Below are positions 8,736 to 17,754 of a DNA stretch of 64,000 bases, one piece after another. The notes beneath the pieces are model-generated. The model saw only the letters and a program-made list of their open reading frames with translations. It was not told where the DNA came from and searched no databases. Origin of the DNA: an uncultured Selenomonadaceae bacterium (lineage in GTDB: Bacteria; Bacillota; Negativicutes; Selenomonadales; Selenomonadaceae); the NCBI GenBank assembly GCA_905234195.1, contig CAJOFR010000010.1, positions 1 through 64,000 on the forward strand, given 5' to 3'. Position 1 is the stretch's first letter. Each line of letters opens with the position of its first letter. Both the position numbers and the translations under genes were made by a program.

Positions 8736-10196
8736 TTGAGGGAACAAAATTTTGCGCCGCTCGTCGAGGCAATGAAAAATTATTCGGCAGACGGCGCGCT
8801 TGCCTTCCATACGCCCGGACACAAACAGGAGCTCGGAGCGCACGAACTCTTGAAAAATTTGGTGACGGCTGAAGGATTGCGGCAAGAAGTTTCGCTAATG
8901 GAAGAGCTGGACGATTTGCATAGCCCGCACTCTTGCATACGGGACGCGCAGATTTTGGCGGCAGAACTTTGGCGCGCGGATGAAACACTTTTCATAATCA
9001 ACGGGACAACCTGCGCGATTCAAGCAATGATTCTGGGGACACTGCAGGCGGGGGATTTGGTCTTCGTGCCGCGAAATTCACACCGCTCAATAATTTCGGG
9101 GCTGATAATTTCCGGAGCAATTCCGATTTTTTTGCCGGTAGAATTTTCCGCAGAATTAAAAATCCCGCTCAACGTCACGACGGAAATAATTAAACGCGCC
9201 GTCGAAAAATTTCCGCAGGCAAAAGCTTTAATCCTCACGTCGCCGAATTATTACGGGGTGGCGGCGGATTTAAAATCAATCGCGGAAATAATTCACGCGG
9301 CGGGAATGTTGTTGCTCGTCGACGAAGCACACGGCGCGCACCTGCAATTCAGCGCGGAACTTCCAATTTCGGCAATGGACGCGGGCGCGGACGTGGCGGC
9401 ACAATCGACGCACAAACTTTTGGGCTCCATGACGCAAACTTCAATGCTGATGATTCGCGCGGGAAGAGTCGACGCAAAAAAAATCCGTCGCGCGGCAAGT
9501 CTGCTCCAATCGACAAGCCCAAATTATTTGCTGTTGGCGTCGCTGGACGTCGCGCGGCTGCAAATGTTTCAAGTCGGGCGCGAAAAAATTTCTCAAGCGG
9601 TAAAACTTTCGAGGAGACTGCGCGCGGAAATAAATTTAATCGACGGGCTGAAAACTTTCGACGCGGTAAAAAATTTTTCGCTGGATTTAACGAAAGTCAC
9701 GGTGAACGTCGAAGGGTTGGGCTTGACGGGAATGGACGCGGAAAAAATTTTGCGGCACGAACTAAAAATACAATGCGAACTTTCGGACGCGGCGAATCTG
9801 TTATTTTTGATAACTTACGCTGACACCGCCGCCGAAGTTTCAAAATTGGTCGACGCGCTGAAAAAATTGGCCGCGCGTCCGAAAAAATTTTCCGCACAAA
9901 AAATTTTGGCTGTTCCCGCTGAAATTTCTCGTGCAGTGGTTTCGCCGCGAGAAACTTTTTTTTCGTCGGCTGAAACTGTTTCGCTTGAAGAATGCGTCGG
10001 GAAAATTTGCGCGGAGGAAGTTACTTTTTATCCGCCGGGCATTCCGATTTTAAATCCCGGCGAAATTATTTCCGCGCAGGTCGTCGAAGTTATTCGAGAG
10101 ACAAAAAAAATCGGAGGGCGGATTATCGGCGCGGCTGATACCGAATTGAACACGATTAAAATTATTTCGCCAAAGGTCGTTAATTATTCGCTTTGA
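8736..10196 (+). CDS. Orn/Lys/Arg decarboxylase family (PLP-dependent)
   Basis: AFHTPGHKQ, DLHSP, LFIINGTTCAIQAMI, LLVDEAHGAHL, AQSTHKLLGSMTQTSML; SD ggaggg before TTG 8736. Confidence 0.85.
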   Translation: MREQNFAPLVEAMKNYSADGALAFHTPGHKQELGAHELLKNLVTAEGLRQEVSLMEELDDLHSPHSCIRDAQILAAELWRADETLFIINGTTCAIQAMILGTLQAGDLVFVPRNSHRSIISGLIISGAIPIFLPVEFSAELKIPLNVTTEIIKRAVEKFPQAKALILTSPNYYGVAADLKSIAEIIHAAGMLLLVDEAHGAHLQFSAELPISAMDAGADVAAQSTHKLLGSMTQTSMLMIRAGRVDAKKIRRAASLLQSTSPNYLLLASLDVARLQMFQVGREKISQAVKLSRRLRAEINLIDGLKTFDAVKNFSLDLTKVTVNVEGLGLTGMDAEKILRHELKIQCELSDAANLLFLITYADTAAEVSKLVDALKKLAARPKKFSAQKILAVPAEISRAVVSPRETFFSSAETVSLEECVGKICAEEVTFYPPGIPILNPGEIISAQVVEVIRETKKIGGRIIGAADTELNTIKIISPKVVNYSL

Positions 10197-10253
10197 AGGA
10201 AAAATAAAAAAGCCTGTCGAATTATGCAAAGATAAATTTCAGAAAGGGTCGGT

Positions 10254-11510
10254 ATGGCGATGGGGTCAAAGAAAAAGACACTCAAAGGGGCGGCGGCGGA
10301 ATTGAATCCGGAAGCCGGCGAAAAGAGCGCGGGCACCGAAAAGGTTGAGGGGACTTTAAATTTCAACGCGGGCAAAGCGAATCCGAATATAAGAGCTGAT
10401 ATTAAGCGAGCCATAGTCAAGATTAAAGTTTTCGGGATCGGCGGGGGCGGCAACAGCGTTTTGAAACGTCTTGCGGAGGGCGGCTTTGAGGATACGGAAC
10501 TTGTTGCCGTGAATACCGATTCACACGCGCTGGGGCAAATGAGCGGCGGCGCAATAAAAATTATGCAGATAGGCGAAAATCTTACGAAGGGTCACGGCAC
10601 CGGAGGCAACACTGCTCTTGGCGAGGTGGCGGCGAAAAATGACATCGAACGCTTGAAAAATACGATTCTCGGCGCGGATATGATTTTTATTACGGCGGGA
10701 ATGGGCGGCGGTACAGGGACGGGAGCCGCGCCGGTTGTCGCGCAGATTGCTAAGGAGCTCGGAATTTTGACGGTTGGAGTTGTGACGGTGCCTTTTAAAT
10801 TCGAGGGCAGCCGCAAGCAAAAAATCGCGAACGAGGGCATAATTAAAATGCAGTCGTATATGGACGCGCTGATTACCGTAAAAAATGACAACTTGATGAA
10901 GTTGCCGGAAAATCGTACGCTGACTATCGTCGACGCCTTCCGCGCGGCTGATTCTGTTCTGAAACAGGCGATTCGTTGTATCGCTGAATTGATTTTGACG
11001 ACGGGATTTATCAACGTCGATTTTGCGGATGTCACGACGATTTTTCAGCAGAGTGCGTCGAGTGACGCGCTTTTGGAAATTGGCAGGAGCAATATCAGCG
11101 CGTTGAAGGCAGTGCAACAGGCGTTCGAGAGTCCGCTGACTGATAAATCGCTGAAGGGCGCGCGCGGAATGATTTTGAACATAACCGGAGACGAAAACTT
11201 GAGCCTGTACGAGGTGAACGAGGCCGCCGATTATATTTACAACCAGACCGGCGACGACGTCAATTTGATTTTTGGCGCGGTTATCGATAAAAAAATGAAC
11301 GGCGTCATTCAGGCGATGATTATTGCGACGGATTTTGAAGACAGCCTTGCTTTGAAGTCCCCTACAATTTCCGTGCCGAAGTCCAGAGTAAATGTTTCGC
11401 CGGGATTTAATTTCAGTGCGCCGAAATTTCCGGACAAGAAAATTAATGAAAACAAAGGCGGGGTGATTCCTGCTTTCAGCTTGACCAGGAGTGACGATGA
11501 CAAACAATAA
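10254..11510 (+). CDS. FtsZ-family tubulin-like GTPase with N-terminal extension
   Basis: IKVFGIGGGGNSV, GMGGGTGTGAAPVVAQIAKE, INVDFADV, GARGMILNITGDENLSLYEVNEAA; C-terminal IPAF motif. Confidence 0.88.
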   Translation: MAMGSKKKTLKGAAAELNPEAGEKSAGTEKVEGTLNFNAGKANPNIRADIKRAIVKIKVFGIGGGGNSVLKRLAEGGFEDTELVAVNTDSHALGQMSGGAIKIMQIGENLTKGHGTGGNTALGEVAAKNDIERLKNTILGADMIFITAGMGGGTGTGAAPVVAQIAKELGILTVGVVTVPFKFEGSRKQKIANEGIIKMQSYMDALITVKNDNLMKLPENRTLTIVDAFRAADSVLKQAIRCIAELILTTGFINVDFADVTTIFQQSASSDALLEIGRSNISALKAVQQAFESPLTDKSLKGARGMILNITGDENLSLYEVNEAADYIYNQTGDDVNLIFGAVIDKKMNGVIQAMIIATDFEDSLALKSPTISVPKSRVNVSPGFNFSAPKFPDKKINENKGGVIPAFSLTRSDDDKQ

Positions 11511-12213
11511 TTTTATGCTTGAAAGATTTCAGAGGGCGCGGCTTTTAATCGGCGAAGAAAATTTTTTCAAATTAAATGCGGCGTCTGTGGCGGTGTTCGG
11601 AATTGGAGGCGTCGGCTCGTTCACCGCTGAAGCTTTGGCGCGTTCGGGCGTCGGTCATTTGATTTTGATTGACAAGGACAACGTCGACGCTACTAACATT
11701 AATCGGCAGATTCACGCGCTCGGTTCGACGGTAGGCAGACCGAAAGTTGAAGTCATGCGCGAAAGAATTTTGGATATAAATCCTGCGGCGAAAGTTGATA
11801 TTGTTCAGAGTTTTTATCTTCCCGACAACGACGTCGAGAAATTTTTTATTTGTCCGTACGATTATGTTGTTGACGCGATTGACACGATTTCTGCAAAAAT
11901 AAATCTCGCCGTCGAATGTCAGCGGCGCGGCGTCCGTCTGATAAGCAGCATGGGCGCGGGGAATAAATTGGAGCCGACGCGCTTTAAGGTCGCCGATATT
12001 TTTCAGACTTCGGTTGATCCCGTCGCGAAGGTCATGCGAAAAAAACTGAAGGAGCTCGGCATAAAAAATCTCAAGGTCGTTTATTCGGACGAACTCCCAA
12101 AAAAAATTGACGTCGACGAGTTTGACGAAAAAATTATCGGCAGTGTGGCGTTTGTTCCGTCCGTCGCGGGGCTGATTATCGCCGCCGCAGTGGTGAAAGA
12201 TTTGACGAGGTGA
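11491..12213 (+). CDS. tcdA: tRNA threonylcarbamoyladenosine dehydratase (ThiF/TcdA family)
   Basis: ASVAVFGIGGVGSFTAEALARSGVGHLILIDKDNVDATNINRQIHAL. Confidence 0.88.
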   Translation: MTMTNNNFMLERFQRARLLIGEENFFKLNAASVAVFGIGGVGSFTAEALARSGVGHLILIDKDNVDATNINRQIHALGSTVGRPKVEVMRERILDINPAAKVDIVQSFYLPDNDVEKFFICPYDYVVDAIDTISAKINLAVECQRRGVRLISSMGAGNKLEPTRFKVADIFQTSVDPVAKVMRKKLKELGIKNLKVVYSDELPKKIDVDEFDEKIIGSVAFVPSVAGLIIAAAVVKDLTR

Positions 12214-12216
12214 ATT

Positions 12217-13248
12217 ATGAAAATTGCGCTGATAACCGGAATTACCGGGCAGGACGGCTCCTATTTGTCGGAATTTCTTTTGGCGAAGGGCTACGAAGTT
12301 CACGGGATTATTCGCCGCCACAGCACGAATTGCACGGAAAGAATTTCTCACTTGCTCGACGACAAAAATTTTTTTCTGCACTATGGCGATATGACTGATT
12401 CACATAATTTAACGAATTTGATTCGAGAAATTTCTCCGGACGAAGTTTATAATTTGGCGGCTCAATCTCACGTCGGGACATCTTTTGAAGTGCCGGAATA
12501 CACTGCGGAAGCTACGGGGGTGGGGGCGATTCGTTTGCTTGAGGCGATTCGTCAAGGCAACCCGTCCGCAAAATTTTATCAGGCGTCGACTTCGGAACTC
12601 TTCGGCGGCATTCCGGAAACCGCTCCGCAAAACGAGAAGACGCCCTTTTATCCGAAGAGCCCTTACGCGGCGGCGAAACTTTACGCCTATTGGGTGACGG
12701 TTAATTATCGTGAGGCTTACGAAATTTTTGCGTGCAATGGGATTTTGTTTAATCATGAATCACCAAGACGCGGCGAAGATTTTGTCACGCGGAAAATCAC
12801 GACGTCCATTGCGAAAATTATTTCCGGCAAGCAGGAAAAATTTTCTCTCGGCAATTTGAATGCGAAACGCGATTGGGGTTTTGCCGGCGATTATGTTGAA
12901 GGAATGTGGCTGATTTTGCAGCAGGATAAGCCGGACGATTTTGTTTTGGCGACAGGCGAAACTCATACCGTGCGCGAATTTGTAGAGGCGGCTTTTGCTG
13001 AAGTTGGGATTAAAATCGAATGGCGCGGCGCGGGTGTCGACGAGAAAGGTTATTGCGCGAAGACCGGCAAGCTCTTGGTGGACGTGAATGAAAAACTTTT
13101 TCGTCCTGCTGAAGTCGATTTGCTTTTGGGAGATCCATCGAAAGCCGAAAAAATTCTCGGCTGGAAAAGGAAAATTTCTTTCAAGGAGCTTGTAAAAATT
13201 ATGGTCAACGCAGATTTGAAAGGTGGGGAAAATGGATGGCAAGCTTAA
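12217..13248 (+). CDS. gmd: GDP-mannose 4,6-dehydratase
   Basis: [79 protein letters not shown]. Confidence 0.95.
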   Translation: MKIALITGITGQDGSYLSEFLLAKGYEVHGIIRRHSTNCTERISHLLDDKNFFLHYGDMTDSHNLTNLIREISPDEVYNLAAQSHVGTSFEVPEYTAEATGVGAIRLLEAIRQGNPSAKFYQASTSELFGGIPETAPQNEKTPFYPKSPYAAAKLYAYWVTVNYREAYEIFACNGILFNHESPRRGEDFVTRKITTSIAKIISGKQEKFSLGNLNAKRDWGFAGDYVEGMWLILQQDKPDDFVLATGETHTVREFVEAAFAEVGIKIEWRGAGVDEKGYCAKTGKLLVDVNEKLFRPAEVDLLLGDPSKAEKILGWKRKISFKELVKIMVNADLKGGENGWQA

Positions 13249-13583
13249 TGACGGCTGAAGATATTGTTGCGCTGATTCAAGATACCATTGTAAATTGGCA
13301 CGCAGAAAATGAAAATCGTCCTGCAGACTACGAAATTTTAACCGACGAAATTAAACGCATAAGACCTTTGAACGAACACAGGGACGATTTGAAAATGGTC
13401 GTGGCAGATTTGGCGACGATAAATATTGAAATGTGGCACGAGCAAGACAAAATACGCAGTGAAAATGACGACGTTGTTTTTCGCGCAATAAATAACATTA
13501 ACCCGTTAAACCAACACAGAAATGATTTGATGGAAGAAATGGACGAAATTTTTTTGGATTACGTTACGGGAGATGGAAAATAA
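13236..13583 (+). CDS. DUF4254 N-half-like small protein (paralog of 15776-16126)
   Basis: [30 protein letters not shown]...[14 protein letters not shown]...[18 protein letters not shown]. Confidence 0.65.
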   Translation: MASLMTAEDIVALIQDTIVNWHAENENRPADYEILTDEIKRIRPLNEHRDDLKMVVADLATINIEMWHEQDKIRSENDDVVFRAINNINPLNQHRNDLMEEMDEIFLDYVTGDGK

Positions 13584-14790
13584 ATTGAAGTATCTGATTT
13601 TGGGTACGGGAGTAGCAGGACTGACTTTTGCAACTTACCTTAAACACATGCGTAAGGAAAATTCTTTCTTGGTGCTGGAAAAAGAAAAAGAGGCGGGCGG
13701 ACTTTGTCGCTCTGTGATTGTGGACAATGCGCCTGTAGATTTTGGCGGCGATCACTTTTTAGATGTTCGTCGTCCAAATGTCACGAAATATCTTTTTGAA
13801 TTTATGCCTGAGCGCGAATGGGATAAATATATTCGTGATTCTCGTATAGCACTCGGAAACATGATCATAAGTTATCCGCTTGAGGCGAACATTTATCAAT
13901 TTCCCCTCGAAACTCAAGTTGAATATCTCGAATCGATAGCTAAAGCCGGCTGCAACAGCGGGCAGGAGATGCCTGAAAAATTTGTTGATTGGATTTATTG
14001 GAAACTTGGCGATAAAATTGCAAAAGAGTATATGATTCCCTACAATCAAAAAATGTTTGGGGACAACCTCAACGAGCTGGGTACTTATTGGCTGGAAAAA
14101 TTGCCAAGCGTAAGTTTTAGGGAGACTTTGATTTCTTGCCTGACTAAACGCGCTCATGGAGAAAATCCGGGTCATTCAGAATTTTATTACCCGAAAAAAT
14201 TTGGTTACGGCGAAGTTTGGAAGAGGATGGCTGAAAGTATTTCGGAGCACGTTGAATACGACAAAAAGGTTTTTTCGATTGACTTTAATGCCGGCACAGT
14301 CACCACTAACGACGGAGAAAAATATCAAGCCGAAAAAATTATTACTACCATACCTTGGGCGGAGTTCACAGAAATTATCGGTATGTCGGAGGATTTGAAG
14401 AACGGAATTAAAAAATTGAAACACACATCTGTACAGATAAAATATTTCCCCGAAAATATTGATACAGAATCGCAGTGGATATACTTTTCCGATCCAAAGT
14501 TGCCTTATCACAGAATAATGAATATTCACGGCTGGAATAAAAATTATAATGGTTATTGGACCGAAACGCGGGCTGAAAGGGTTGTGGGAGAATTGGAGGA
14601 CGGCAAGACAAGTTTTCTTAATCCCTACTCTTATCCGCTGAATACGATTGAAAAGCCGCTGATTATGAAAAAATTACTCGATTGGTGCGCCGGAAAAAAA
14701 GTTTTCGGTCTTGGTCGCTGGGGCGAACACAGTCACCACAATTCTGATTTGGTCGTCGAATTAGCAATGAAGCTGGCAGAAAAAATTTAA
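13573..14790 (+). CDS. FAD-dependent amine oxidase / UDP-galactopyranose mutase-like protein
   Basis: LILGTGVAGLTFATYLKHMRKENSFLVLEKEKEAGGLCRS Rossmann FAD motif; C-terminal GLGRWGEHSHHNSD. Confidence 0.75.
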   Translation: MENKLKYLILGTGVAGLTFATYLKHMRKENSFLVLEKEKEAGGLCRSVIVDNAPVDFGGDHFLDVRRPNVTKYLFEFMPEREWDKYIRDSRIALGNMIISYPLEANIYQFPLETQVEYLESIAKAGCNSGQEMPEKFVDWIYWKLGDKIAKEYMIPYNQKMFGDNLNELGTYWLEKLPSVSFRETLISCLTKRAHGENPGHSEFYYPKKFGYGEVWKRMAESISEHVEYDKKVFSIDFNAGTVTTNDGEKYQAEKIITTIPWAEFTEIIGMSEDLKNGIKKLKHTSVQIKYFPENIDTESQWIYFSDPKLPYHRIMNIHGWNKNYNGYWTETRAERVVGELEDGKTSFLNPYSYPLNTIEKPLIMKKLLDWCAGKKVFGLGRWGEHSHHNSDLVVELAMKLAEKI

Positions 14791-14805
14791 GGGGGAGTTT
14801 TTGAA

Positions 14806-15762
14806 GTGGAAAAGGATGCAAAAATTTATGTCGCGGGGCATCGCGGAATGGTCGGCTCTGCGCTCATTCGCGAACTGAACAAACAGGGCTACGAAAATAT
14901 TGTCTATCGCACGCACAAGGAACTGGATCTTTGTCGGCAGGCTGACGTAGAAAAATTTTTCGCCGAAGAAAAACCCGATTATGTTTTCCTTGCGGCGGCG
15001 AAGGTCGGCGGGATTATCGGCAACAGGGATTTTCCGGCGGATTTCCTGTACGATAACATAATGATTGAAATGAACGTGATTAATGCCGCGTGGAAAAATC
15101 ATTGCAAAAAATTATTGTTTCTCGGCTCGTCGTGTATCTATCCGAAAATTACGGAGCAACCTATCAAGGAAAGTTCCCTTTTGACTTCAGCCCTTGAGCC
15201 GACGAACGAAGGGTACGCGCTGGCGAAAATTTCCGGCTTGAAGTATTGCCAATATCTCAATCGTCAATACGGAACCAATTTTATTTCTGTCATGCCGCCC
15301 AATCTCTACGGACCCAACGATAATTATCATCCCTTGCACGGTCATGTTTTGCCGGCAATGATAGTGCGTTTCCACGAGGCGAAAATCGAAAACAAACCTT
15401 CCGTTACCTGCTGGGGCGACGGCACTCCCATGCGCGAATTTTTGTACGTCGACGATATGGCAGAATTTTGCGTGCTTGCCATGAATAAGTACAACGACGA
15501 CGAATTTATTAACGTCGGCACCGGAAAGGAAACCAGCATTAAAAAGCTTGCCGAACTCACGGCGAAAATTATCGGCTACAAGGGCGAAATTCTTTGGGAC
15601 ACTTCTAAGCCGAACGGTACGCAGCGAAAAGTTTTGGACGTCTCGAAGGCTACGGCTTTGGGCTGGAAATACAAAACTGAACTCGAAGACGGAATTAGGC
15701 TTGCCTACGAAGACTTTCTCGCTACCCCCCCCCATTTTTTGAGGACTAACGAACGCTACTGA
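14806..15762 (+). CDS. fcl: GDP-L-fucose synthase
   Basis: IYVAGHRGMVGSALIRELNKQGYENIV; LFLGSSCIYPK; PTNEGYALAKISGLKYC. Confidence 0.95.
   Translation: MEKDAKIYVAGHRGMVGSALIRELNKQGYENIVYRTHKELDLCRQADVEKFFAEEKPDYVFLAAAKVGGIIGNRDFPADFLYDNIMIEMNVINAAWKNHCKKLLFLGSSCIYPKITEQPIKESSLLTSALEPTNEGYALAKISGLKYCQYLNRQYGTNFISVMPPNLYGPNDNYHPLHGHVLPAMIVRFHEAKIENKPSVTCWGDGTPMREFLYVDDMAEFCVLAMNKYNDDEFINVGTGKETSIKKLAELTAKIIGYKGEILWDTSKPNGTQRKVLDVSKATALGWKYKTELEDGIRLAYEDFLATPPHFLRTNERY
15725..15733 (+). repeat. Poly-C (9) tract inside the fcl 3' end
   Basis: gcta-CCCCCCCCC-attttttg. Confidence 0.95.
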
Positions 15763-15775
15763 AGGAGTGGATAAA

Positions 15776-16126
15776 GTGGAGTCTGTTTTGACTGCGGAAG
15801 AGATTTTAAAATTGATTCAAAATAAAATCGTGGATTGGCACAAAGATTTTCCCACGAGACCCGCCGATTATGTTATCGTCAAGGACGAAATGAAGAGGCG
15901 GAAAAATTTTAATGAGCACAGAAATGATATGACGCCGATTGTTGAAGATTTGGCGTTGGCTCACGTGGAAATGTGGCACGAAGAAGATAAAAACCGTAGC
16001 GGGCGCAAGGAAATTGCTGTTCCTGCCGTCCGTAATCTTAATGTGCTGAATGTTTATCGTAGCGAGCTCGTCGAAGAGCTGGACGAATTGTTTTTGGATC
16101 TTGCCAAAGAGCGGAAAGGAAATTGA
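15776..16126 (+). CDS. DUF4254 N-terminal-half-like protein
   Basis: VEMWHEEDKNRSGRKEIAVPAVRNLNVLNVYRSELVEELDELFLD; GTG 15776 better spaced from gaaggag than GTG 15767. Confidence 0.65.
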   Translation: MESVLTAEEILKLIQNKIVDWHKDFPTRPADYVIVKDEMKRRKNFNEHRNDMTPIVEDLALAHVEMWHEEDKNRSGRKEIAVPAVRNLNVLNVYRSELVEELDELFLDLAKERKGN

Positions 16127-16129
16127 TAC

Positions 16130-16390
16130 ATGGAAACGGTAGGCAGCTTGGTGGATAAACTCACCATAAACGAACTTAAAATTTATCACATGAAGGAGCA
16201 GTTTCAGCGGGACGACGTGGACGACGAGTTTCGCGACGACTGCAAAAATCGTCTCGGTATTTTGGAGATGCAGCGCGACGATTTGAAGGAGGAACTTCAG
16301 CAGCTTATGGACGACGTTTTGTCCGGCAAAAAGAAATTCAAATTGTATCGTCAAATGAAAATGTACAACGAGAAAAAATTTAAGGACTAA
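16130..16390 (+). CDS. DUF4254 C-terminal-half-like protein
   Basis: SLVDKLTINELKIYHMKEQFQRDDVDDEFRDDCKNRLGILEMQRDDLKEELQQLMDDVLSGKKKFKLYRQMKMYNEKKF; same frame as the preceding ORF, one TGA between. Confidence 0.7.
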   Translation: METVGSLVDKLTINELKIYHMKEQFQRDDVDDEFRDDCKNRLGILEMQRDDLKEELQQLMDDVLSGKKKFKLYRQMKMYNEKKFKD

Positions 16391-16442
16391 TCATTTTTGC
16401 CGGCGGGGTTTTGGACGGCTGACACTTTGGGAGAATCTGAAA

Positions 16443-17753
16443 ATGCAAATAATTTTACTGTCGGGCGGCAGCGGAAAAAGATTGTGGCCGCTGTCGAATG
16501 AGATTAGGGCGAAACAATTTATAAAAATTTTCGGCACGGTCGACGAGTACCATGAATCGATGTTGCAGAGAGTTTTGCGGCAGATACACAAAAATTTTTC
16601 TCAAGTGTCGATAATCGTTTCGACTTCCCGAAATCAAAAATCTATCTTGAAAAAATACGTCGACGCCGACACGGATATTTCAATCGAACCTTGCCGGCGA
16701 AATACTTTTCCGGCGATAGCCCTGACTGCCGCTTATCTGCGCGACGTGAAAAAAATCAGCGACGACGAGCCGATTATAATTTGCCCTGTGGATCCTTACG
16801 TCGAAGATAATTTTTTCGCGAAGTTTAAAGATATGGCGAACCTCGTCGAAAATTCTGCGGCGAATTTGGTTTTGCTTGGGATTAATCCGACTTACCCCAG
16901 CGAAAAATACGGCTATATTATTCCCGCCGAAAATAATTTGGTCAGCGACGTCCTGGAGTTCAAGGAGAAACCCGACTCAAAAACCGCGCAAAAATATATT
17001 CAACGCGGCGGGCTGTGGAATGGCGGGGTGTTCGCGTGTAAAATTTCTTACGTTCTGGAAAAATCCCGCGAGCTTTTGAATTTTGATACCTGCGACGAAC
17101 TTTTCAAAAACTATTCCGAACTTCCGAATATCAGTTTCGATTACGCCGTTGTTGAGCACGAAAAAAATATTAAAGTCGTCCGCTATATCGGCGACTGGAA
17201 GGACGTGGGCACGTGGAATACGCTGACCGAAGTCATGACGGAAAAAAATATCGGAAAAGTTCAGTTCGACGACGCCTGCGAAAATTCTCACGTCATTAAC
17301 GAAACTGATATGCCGATTATCGCAATGGGCTTGCAAAATATTGTGGTTGCGGCAAGTCCGGACGGGATTTTGATTGCCGACAAAGCAAGGTCGAGTTTTA
17401 TAAAACCTTTCGCGGAAAATATTCATGAGCAAATTAAATTTATCGAAAAATCTTGGGGAGTGTATAAGGTTATCGACGTCAGCGAAGGAAGTTTGACGAT
17501 TAAGGCGATTTTGGACGCGGGGAACAGGATGCGCTACCACAGCCACGAATACCGCGACGAGGTTTGGACGGTGATTGAAGGCAACGGGCGCGTCGTCCTT
17601 GACGGCAGAATTAAATCCGTTGCTGTCGGCGACGTGATAAAAATTCCCGCCTTCGTCAAGCACACGATTATTGCTGACACCGATTTAAAAGTTATAGAAG
17701 TGCAAATAGGCGAAGATATAACCGTTGAAGACAAAATTTTATGGGAGGATTGA
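16443..17753 (+). CDS. manC: Mannose-1-phosphate guanylyltransferase / mannose-6-phosphate isomerase
   Basis: ILLSGGSGKRLWPLSNEIRAKQFIKIF; C-terminal cupin MRYHSHEYRDEVWTVIEGNGRV. Confidence 0.93.
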   Translation: MQIILLSGGSGKRLWPLSNEIRAKQFIKIFGTVDEYHESMLQRVLRQIHKNFSQVSIIVSTSRNQKSILKKYVDADTDISIEPCRRNTFPAIALTAAYLRDVKKISDDEPIIICPVDPYVEDNFFAKFKDMANLVENSAANLVLLGINPTYPSEKYGYIIPAENNLVSDVLEFKEKPDSKTAQKYIQRGGLWNGGVFACKISYVLEKSRELLNFDTCDELFKNYSELPNISFDYAVVEHEKNIKVVRYIGDWKDVGTWNTLTEVMTEKNIGKVQFDDACENSHVINETDMPIIAMGLQNIVVAASPDGILIADKARSSFIKPFAENIHEQIKFIEKSWGVYKVIDVSEGSLTIKAILDAGNRMRYHSHEYRDEVWTVIEGNGRVVLDGRIKSVAVGDVIKIPAFVKHTIIADTDLKVIEVQIGEDITVEDKILWED

Positions 17754-17754
17754 A

